Part shown: positions 51,562 to 60,500 of the stretch, piece by piece
How positions within the stretch are numbered: position 1 is the first letter of the stretch
Layout: every line of letters starts with the position of its first letter
From: Triparma columacea
Taxonomy: Eukaryota; Sar; Bolidophyceae; Parmales; Triparmaceae
Length of the DNA stretch: 64,000 nucleotides
NCBI GenBank assembly: GCA_030267965.1
Contig: BRYA01000148.1
Location: forward strand, 16,944-80,943
Reading direction: 5' to 3'
Position numbers and translations under genes: made by a program
The notes under the pieces: generated by a model
Databases searched by the model: none
What the model saw: only the letters and a program-made list of their open reading frames with translations
Told to the model about the DNA's origin: nothing

Positions 51562-54500
51562 ATGGACATGAGACCACCATCTCCTGCAAATGGTGATCCT
51601 GTGCCTACTCCTGCGTCACCTACTCCTGCGCCTACGATTACGCTTGCGCCTGCGCCTACGCTTGCGCTTGCGCCTGCGCCTACGCTTGCGCTTGCGCCTG
51701 CGCCTACGCTTGCGCTTGCGCCTACTCCTGCGCCTGCGCCTACTCCTGCGCCTACGCTTGCGCCTGCGCCTACTCCTGCGCCTACGCTTGCGCTTGCGCC
51801 TGCGCCTACGCTTGCGCTTGCGCCTACTCCTGCGCCTACGCTTGCGCCTGCGCCTACTCCTGCACCTGCGCCTACGCTAAGTGATCCTCCTTCTTCTGCA
51901 AGCGGCCATCTTCCATCTCAATGTGACCCAGACAATGAGGAGCAGAATGCGCTTATCCACAATGAGATCTACGATGCTTTAGTTTTTAGAGGCGCAGTGG
52001 AAGGGCAGCTCGACCTTTCCAAGGACGACATTGTCAAGGAATTGAAGCAGGGCATATTCATCCATGATTCACCTGACAAGGTGCTGAATTTCCTTCTCGA
52101 AGAGTGTGCAGTTGGAGTGTGGCGCAGGCACATCCTAGACCCCCTAGAGGAGGAGGGGGGCACGAGGCTAGCGTTTTGGCGACACTACCTCAGGGACAAG
52201 GTAGTGGAATATGTCTTCACATTAGAAACAACCCACGACCTTTACAATCAGGCCCACACCATCACATTGACGTCCGTCAGGGACAAGGATTTAACCAGTG
52301 TGGCTATGAAGAAACTTACGGACCAAGACCAAATTGGGAAGAAGGCCAGCAGGAGGGCTGGACTCGAAGGAAAGCTGCATCTTGAAGCTGCTCTGTATGG
52401 GCAGACCAGGCTTGTCCTTACTGGAAAGTGTCGGGCAGAAGAGACGACCTTCTCTGCTGGAAAGAAATTGGACATACATTTCCTTTATTCCTCTCTCAAG
52501 GGTATAATTGGAGAGATCGAGAAAAACTTCCACAAGCCCGGCGTTATTGACGAGAGAAGGAAAAGGCACTTTGTGGAGGAGGTTATGCCAAGTCCACCTC
52601 CCCTGACAGTAGAGGAGGAAAGCATGCTGGAAGGAGTTCAAGGGTTGGAGAACGAGCTCTATAAGGAGGGAAAGAGAGTCAAGAGGACATTGAAGGAGGG
52701 CATTGACAAGTTCCTGTGGAGACAGGGGGACAAGGTGTGGGCAGCCTTTGGGGTCACTGTGGACAAGTCAGCAGAGGGTATGCTGGCTGAGCTAAGTTTA
52801 GGCGACACTTACACTTATGCTAGAAAGCATCTAAAGGAGAACGGCAATCTGCCTAGGGTTATTAGAAACAATGTCGATGGAACTAGAAGTCACCATAGTC
52901 ATGTAGGAGTTCACCTGCCTAGTCCAGCAAAAGACCGTTTGTTTGAATCCTGGTTTACTTGGAAAGAAATCAAGTTGAGCAATGGCAGGGCAGGATACTT
53001 GTTTGGGTTTGTGCCACTGACAGAGTACCTTGGAGGAGGCTTCAAGAACCTCAGTAAGAAGGGATTTGTGCTAGCAGAGACTAAAGGTGTCTACTTCTTC
53101 AATGAGATTGCCCCAAATGTCTGTAGGGTGACACGTATTCAGACTGTCGATCTGCATTTCCAAGGCCTTCAAAAGACACTGATGGACAATGCCATTGACT
53201 ACCTTGTAAAGAGTCAGCTAGTTCAGGCCGACACGTTGCAGGAGAAGTTCAGAAGGAACGGGAAGGAAGTTGATGCTGAGGTGAGGGGGGCCTTGGTGGA
53301 GAGAATGAGGGAAGGAGTTGAGTTGGAGGAGGACCAGAAGAAGGTGTTTGAGGAGGTGGAGGAGCTCTTTGGTGGGGAGGATGAAGAAGGGTGGGGGCCT
53401 CTTGAGTCACCTTATGAGGGAGTGAAGATGAAGATCAAATACCAGCAACAGGTACAGGGAGAGAGGAGCCTTGCTCTTGGACAAGGGGAAAGTACAGCAG
53501 ATTGCACTGCAGAGGAGGCAACTGCATGGTTCTTTGAGTACTGCAGCAGGGAGAGGACACAAACTGACAGGGAAGAGGGAAATCCTGCACGATTTGAGAT
53601 TAGTAAGGCAGATAATAGGATAAACGAGAAGCTCGTTGCCTTCATCAAGAAGATGCCAAAACTTCTCAACAACCGGGACTTTATGGTCAAGTTCGTTTGG
53701 AGGAAGGAAGAATATGGTAGTTACACTGTAGCAGGGATATCAGTGGACGGGCACCCAGATTACGGAGAAAATACAAGAAAGCTGGTGAGAGGAACTTCAA
53801 AGATGCTTATCACTGCAACCAACATAAAAAGTGTTGGGAGCATACCTCAGTGTAATATTAGGATTCTCCAGTACTTTGACCTTGGTGGATATGTTCCAAC
53901 TTCCGTTTTGGACAAAAGAATGCCAAAGGCTCTGAAAATTTTAGACAGCATGTCAAGAACTTTTGATAAGAGCAAGGAAGTTGACAAAGTTGCACTAGTC
54001 TCTCTTGCCAACATCATCAAGAACGAGCCCCAAGATTATACAGAAGAGGAGAAGGCCGTAATGAGGGACGGCAAGGAGTTTTATGGGAAGTGCATGACAA
54101 GCAATAAATTCAAGAATCTGAAGAGTCCAGATCCCAGGGTGAAGATGAAAGCTGTGCACCTAGAGGATGAAAGCCTTGTGGTTGGCGTATGTGAGGCTGT
54201 TGTTGATGCATCACTTGCAGAGTGTGTGGCATACGAGTTCATTAAGGATTCAAGGGAGAGGAAGGCAAAACTTGGGAAAAAGTACAAGATGATCAAAACA
54301 AAGAAATTGAATGGCCACTCACAGCTTTATTTAAACAGGAGGAGTCTTGGGGTGCGAGGATTCTCTGATAGGGAGTGGAGAAGCTTTATTTGCTGGCAAA
54401 AGGAGGAAGGAGACAAGGTCTGTTGGACTGTGTACAAGGACACCAACTTGCTTGATGAAGAATTCCCATTGAGCTCTCAAAGTGTGCTTGCAACAGTCAG

Positions 54501-57500
54501 AACTACCTGGTTGTTTGAAGCACTCACAACCACCGGTGGTGTTTCCCAGACTAGAATCACATTTGCTTCAAAAGTGGACATCAAGGGCTCTGTACCAAGT
54601 TTTGTCATGAACCGCTTGTCAACCGGGTATGCAAGCAACATGATTGAATTGCGAAAGAGATTTGACCAGAGCAAAGAGATTGATGCGTACAACAGGAAGG
54701 ACATAGCCCAGAACTTTAAGGATCTTGAGGTGATGAGCAGTGAGATGTTGGCATGCAAGTTTGAGGGAGTAAAGGGAGCTGACAAGATTAGTGGAGGCTC
54801 AATTGCACAGACATGGGTTAAGGGTGAAGGAGGAGGAAAGGGAGAAGGGAGGACGATCTTAACTATAAGGGCTAGACTAGATGAGGCAGCTGCTTTCTTC
54901 TGGGATGTCACTAGCCGTTTTTGGGTAAAAAAGGGAAGGATCGTCGAGATTTTAAGGAGAGAAGGATTTGAGATGGTTGTGAAGAGACTTGAAAAGATAG
55001 AAAGTAAGCATGGGGGAATTCACCATACCCGGGAGTTCTTGTCCAAGATGAAGCTTGTGAGGGTTGATGATGGCATTCTTATTATGACAGTTGAGCCTAC
55101 AGAGGGAGAGGAAAAGGTGCAAAGAAGAAGCTCAAGAAAACGGTCTTCATTAAAATCAACTACCAATGCGACTGAGTCTACAACTGTGAGGTTCACAAAG
55201 GTTGGAGAGAAACACACGAAGGTAGAATTAGTGACAAATTTGTCTCTGGGAGGAAATGCAAGCAAGGGTGCAACCACTGACGTGTTGAAGAAGCATCTTT
55301 GTCAGGCCAATGAAGCAAATTTCTACTTCAACAACCTGCAAAGCTCTTCTGAGATGACAGAAGAAGACGGCAAGATTGCGGCAGAGGAGTTGATGATGAG
55401 GGTGAAGGAGAGGGAGAAGGGAGAGATAAAAGCGAAAGCTGTCAAAGATGTCATTGCTGCAAACAATGCACTAAGGGAGCTTGTTGAGAAGTACACATTT
55501 GTCGAGGCAATGTTATGTTCTGTTGTTGAGAACAAGCTACGCCCAATGGTGAAGGTGGGAGGAAAGGCTGAGTGCTTGGAGAAAAAGGAGGGAAGGGATA
55601 TTGGTTCAAGTTTGGCCATAACGCTAGCAACCACTCTAACTGCAACTCATGGGGTGGATGAGTGGGCGCATCAGTATCCTTCATTAAGGCAGCTAATGAG
55701 GGAGTATATTTGGCTGAGGCCACTGTTCGAGTCAATAGGGTACACGCTAGTGGGAGAAGTGAGGTGGGGTGTCAAGGCTAGGGTGATGGTTGGGGCTGCC
55801 ACAAGCATGCTTGACTTGCTGACTGACATCTATGTTACACTCATGTTTAGGAAAGATGATGAAAAACAAGGGTACTTTCAGGCTTCATTGGCAAGTTTGG
55901 CAGTGTCAATGGGAATCCAGCTTCTTTTTGTTTGGATAAATAACAAAAAGTTGGGAATGAAGAGAGTGATGAGGGAATGGTTTCCGGTGTTGATTGGTTT
56001 CAAACCAGCGCTGGACGCATTTAGAGTTGCCACAGGAAGGAAACAAGAGGTTGGACACGCCGTTGATCCAATGATGGAAATGGCAATGATGAAGAGTGTT
56101 GAAATGTTTGCAGAAGCAATTCCTGCAGTGATTATTCAACTAATGGCAATTGCAACAACAAACCAGGAGAAAGACATTGCTAATTCAGCATGGATTTCAC
56201 TCGTAGTCTCAATTCTTTCTACAGGGTTTATTTCAGCTACAATAAGCTACGACTTTGACACACATCCAGAAAAGCGACAACAAACACCAGACTTCTATGG
56301 CTACGTGCCTGCTTTTGCTAGCAAGAGGACAATAGTGTTTGCATCAATACTTTTAGTGTCATCAGGGTTGCTGTTGATCAGATGTACAACAATTGTACTT
56401 TTGGGCCTTTTGGGGAGGAGATGGGCCTTTGCCTACATTGGGACAGACCTTGGTCTATACTTAGCTGTAAAGACTTCGAGAGGAGACTTCTGGTATTGGG
56501 TACCAGCAGGAGGTTATGTTGAAGTTTTGATAAGCACGATAGTAAGAATTTGTGTCAAGATTGTTACAGACTTCACCTCAATTGTTCACTTTAGACACCC
56601 ATATGAGCTTGGTGGCGCATACTGGGCATTTGGGTTCGTATTGACAATGGGGAGTCTTCCATATGCAATAATGGTAGCTGAACATGTAGAAGTAGCAAAA
56701 AGAGGTGTAGAGATAGCATTGACAGTTTTGTGGTATGTTATACCTTTTACTGTAATTTCCTTTGTCGTCTTCTTCCTCAACGTTGAGAGGCAATATTGGA
56801 ACACATTCTTCAGTTTGCAGACAGGCAAGGATTTAACAGTAAAGTTATTTACAGAAGGGAAGGATGACGCAGCGAAAGGGTTTGCTGCATTTACAAACTC
56901 AAAACACCATTGGAAGTCAATTGAAGAGGAAGTCCGAGGCTGGGTTGAGGACAGCTGGGAGGGGTGGCAAGAAGAAGAGCCAAATTGGTTAGATGAATCT
57001 ATGAGAGCAAGGATACCATTAGAATATATCCCTACTGCAACAGCTAGGCAGCAAGAGAAAGAGAGAAGAGGCTTAGTTGTAAACACCAGTGCAAATAAAA
57101 AAAGAGTGAAACCTGTACGCCCAGAGCAAGACATTCCAGATCAATTCCCTTCAGACGAAACAAGTTTAGAGAATCCCACCATTGCTGACACTAACCTCAG
57201 ACAGAAAGAGATAGCAAAGCTAATGGCTGCTGTCCGAAAAAGAAGATACAACAAGAAGGGGATCAAGGAATCCACTACAAGATTTATTGCAAAGTTGGAG
57301 GAAAGAGGTGCAATGGAAGGTCTATTTCACCACTCTCAGGACAAGCATGACTTGAAAACCGAACTAGGTTTAGTTTTGCACCATAATCCAGAAGAAGTCC
57401 TCAACTTTTTACTTAGTGACGTCAAGGAGGGAGACTTCATAAGGCAAACCATTCAAACAAGCAAAAAAGGCGAAAGGATTGTGCTATGGAAGCAAACACA

Positions 57501-60500
57501 GGGACGGAAAATCTCAGCTGAATTCCTCATGAACATGGTGGTGATCAAAAACACAGACGACTCAAAATATACCATCCAAATTGGACAAGTCAAAGATGTA
57601 GATCTAGCAGAAAGTGTAGCAGGCAACTCAAACAACCCAAGAGGAATTGTGGAAGGTCACATCAGATTAGCTGATTTCGAACTTGGGCAAACAGCTCTGA
57701 CCTTTGAAGGAAATATTACAGTATTGCTCAAAGATGAAAAAGAACTAGGAGCACCTGAAAGCAAGACCAATGTAGCTCAGTCTGTTACTACAATAGCTAG
57801 TAAGACGAAAAACAACCTTCCAAAGAAAATATCTACCGTGAAATCTAGCAGCATGGTAAAAAGAAGAGAAATTGTCAAGGCCTTCAAGTGCATTATTGGT
57901 GAGATTGAGAAACACTTCCAAAAGCCTGGCCTTGTTGATGAGAGGAGGAAGAAGCACTTTGTGGAGGAGGTCATGCCAAGGGCACCGCCCTTGACAAGAG
58001 AGGAGGAGGCAATGTTGGAGAGGGTTGGGAGTCTAGAGAAGGAGCTTCATACAAAGGGGAAGAGAGTCAAGGGGACACTGAAGGAGGGTATTGACAAGTT
58101 CCTGTGGAGAGCAGCGGACAATGTGTGGGCAGCCTTTGGGGTCACTGTGGACAAGTCAGCAAAGGGTATGTTGGCAGAGCAATTTCTGCTTGACGCATTT
58201 GAGTGGTCAGAGGAGCACTTCAAAAATAATGGGAACTTACCAAGGATTATCAGGAATGACATTAACGGAACTAGAAGCTTGCATTATCATGTAGGTAAGA
58301 AGGTCCCTGCCACCACCAATCGACTATTTGAGATTTGGTATGTGTGGAAGGAAGTCAAACTTGAGAATGGCCAGACTGCATACATGCTAGGATTTGTGCC
58401 TTTGCGTGAATATTATGGGGCAAGTTTCACCAACCTTAGCAAGGACGGCTTTGTAGTTGGAGTAACAAGAGGAATCTACATCATGGCCGAGGTTGCCCCA
58501 AATGTCTGCAGAGTGACACGCATTCAAACAGTTGATCTGAAATTTAGTGGCATTCATAAGACAGTGATGGACAATGCAATTGACTACCTTGCAAAGAATG
58601 CGCTTGTTGAGGCCAACAGGTTGCAGAAGAAGTTCAGGAGAAATGGGAAGGAGGTTGATGCTGAGGTCAGGGGGGCCTTGGTGGAGAAAATGAGGAAGGG
58701 GGTTGAGTTGGAGGAGGACCAGGAGAAGGTCTTCAAGGACCTTAGTGAACTCTTTGATGGGGAAGAAGGAGGGTGGAAGCCTCAGAAGTCACCCTATGAG
58801 GGAGTGAAGATAGAGATCAAGTACAAGCAGCAGGAGAAAGAAAAAAAGACACTTGGTTTTGGAAGAGCCGAGTGTGTTGCTGACTGTTCAGCAGAGGAAG
58901 CAGCTGCTTGGTTCTTTGAAAACTGTAGCAGAGAAAGAATGGCTATAAGCAGAGGAGTTGCTGACGCTGCAAAGCTAGAAATATGGAAGAGTGGCAAGGG
59001 AAGGATCAACGAAAAGCTTTTTGCTGTAGTAAAGAAGCTTCCCTTCCCTCTTCACAAAAGAGAGTTTGTGATGAGATATGTATGGCAAAAAGGACATCAA
59101 GATGACACCATTATTGTAGCATTTTTACCATCAGAGGAGAAGGTGGATTATGGAGGAAATCTAGGAAAGCTTGTGAAAGGTACAACAAGTGGCATTCTCA
59201 GTGCCACAAACATAAAAGCCTCATATGGTGTTCTCCAATGCAAACTCACATTGACCCAGTTTATGGACACAGGAGGGTATATTCCAGTAAAGGTTGTCAA
59301 CAACACAATACCACGAGCACTAGGTGCAATATCAGAGATCAGGGATTCCTTCAAGCGGGATGAAGAGGTTGATAAAGCTGGACTGGCCTCTCTTGCCAAC
59401 ATCATCAAGAATGAACACCAAGATTATACTGATGGGGAGAAGGTTGCAATCAGGAAGGGGAAGGAGTTTTACGAGAAGTGCAAGGAGGGGGGGAATTTTG
59501 ATGAACTGAAGAGTCCTGATGAGAGGGTCAAGATGAAGCTAGTTCATGTTGATGGGGCAAGCAGTGGGACTGGTTATGCAACTACTGTGGTAGATGCTAG
59601 TGTGGAGGAGTGTGCTGCCTATGAGTACTCTAGCCTATACAGCAGAGGTTGGAAGAACTTGGCTTCACAGTCAGGTTTTTCTCAACTGAACTCAAGGTTT
59701 GTAAACAACCACTCTCTCTACTACATAACAACAAGGAACTTAGGATTCCCAGGACTTAATCCTCGTGATGGGAGGAGTAAAGTTACCTGGTTCAAACAAG
59801 ACGATGGCAAAGTTATCATTGATGTTACAGACACAGACAAACTTCAGGTGGACTTTCCAGTGGAAGCTGGGAATGTTTTAGGGAAGGCACACACAGTATG
59901 GGTGTTTGAGCCCCTTTACACTGTTGGAGATGTTCCACAAACATCAGTGACTATTACAACAAAGGTGGAGCTTGGTGGTGTTTTCTACTCTTCTATCATG
60001 AACAAGATTGCACCAAGGTTTCTTGCACAAGTCTCAGACTTGAGGAAAAAGTTTGACAGAAGCAGAGACATTGACGCTTCAACAAGGATCCAGATAACTA
60101 GCAGAATACTTGAAATCAAAGAAATGTCCACTGAGACATTTGATGCCAAGTTCCTAGAGCTTGAAGGCAAACAAAAGGTTGAAGGTGCATTCCCTCTTTC
60201 AGATACCTGGATTAAGGTGGAAGAGAAGGGAAAGGGATGGGGAAAGACAACAGTGACAGTTACAGCTGATTTGGAGGAAGCTGCTGCCTACTTCTGGGAC
60301 TTTGAGAGCAAAGTCCATCAAGAAACAACAGGAGATGTTGAGAGGGTTGTTGAGGAGAAGAAGGGGACATGGGAAGTTGTTGTGAGGAGAAGGCAGAAGT
60401 TGGAATCACAACATGGTGTCAAAAAAAGAGATAGGGAGTTCTGGAGTGTGATGAAGCTGCACAAGATGGATGAAGATAATATTGTTATCATAATGGAGCC

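Noticed and set aside
51590..51880. Leu/Arg-rich 96-residue ORF in the repeat region
   Set aside because: Frame-shifted reading of the PAPTLALA minisatellite.
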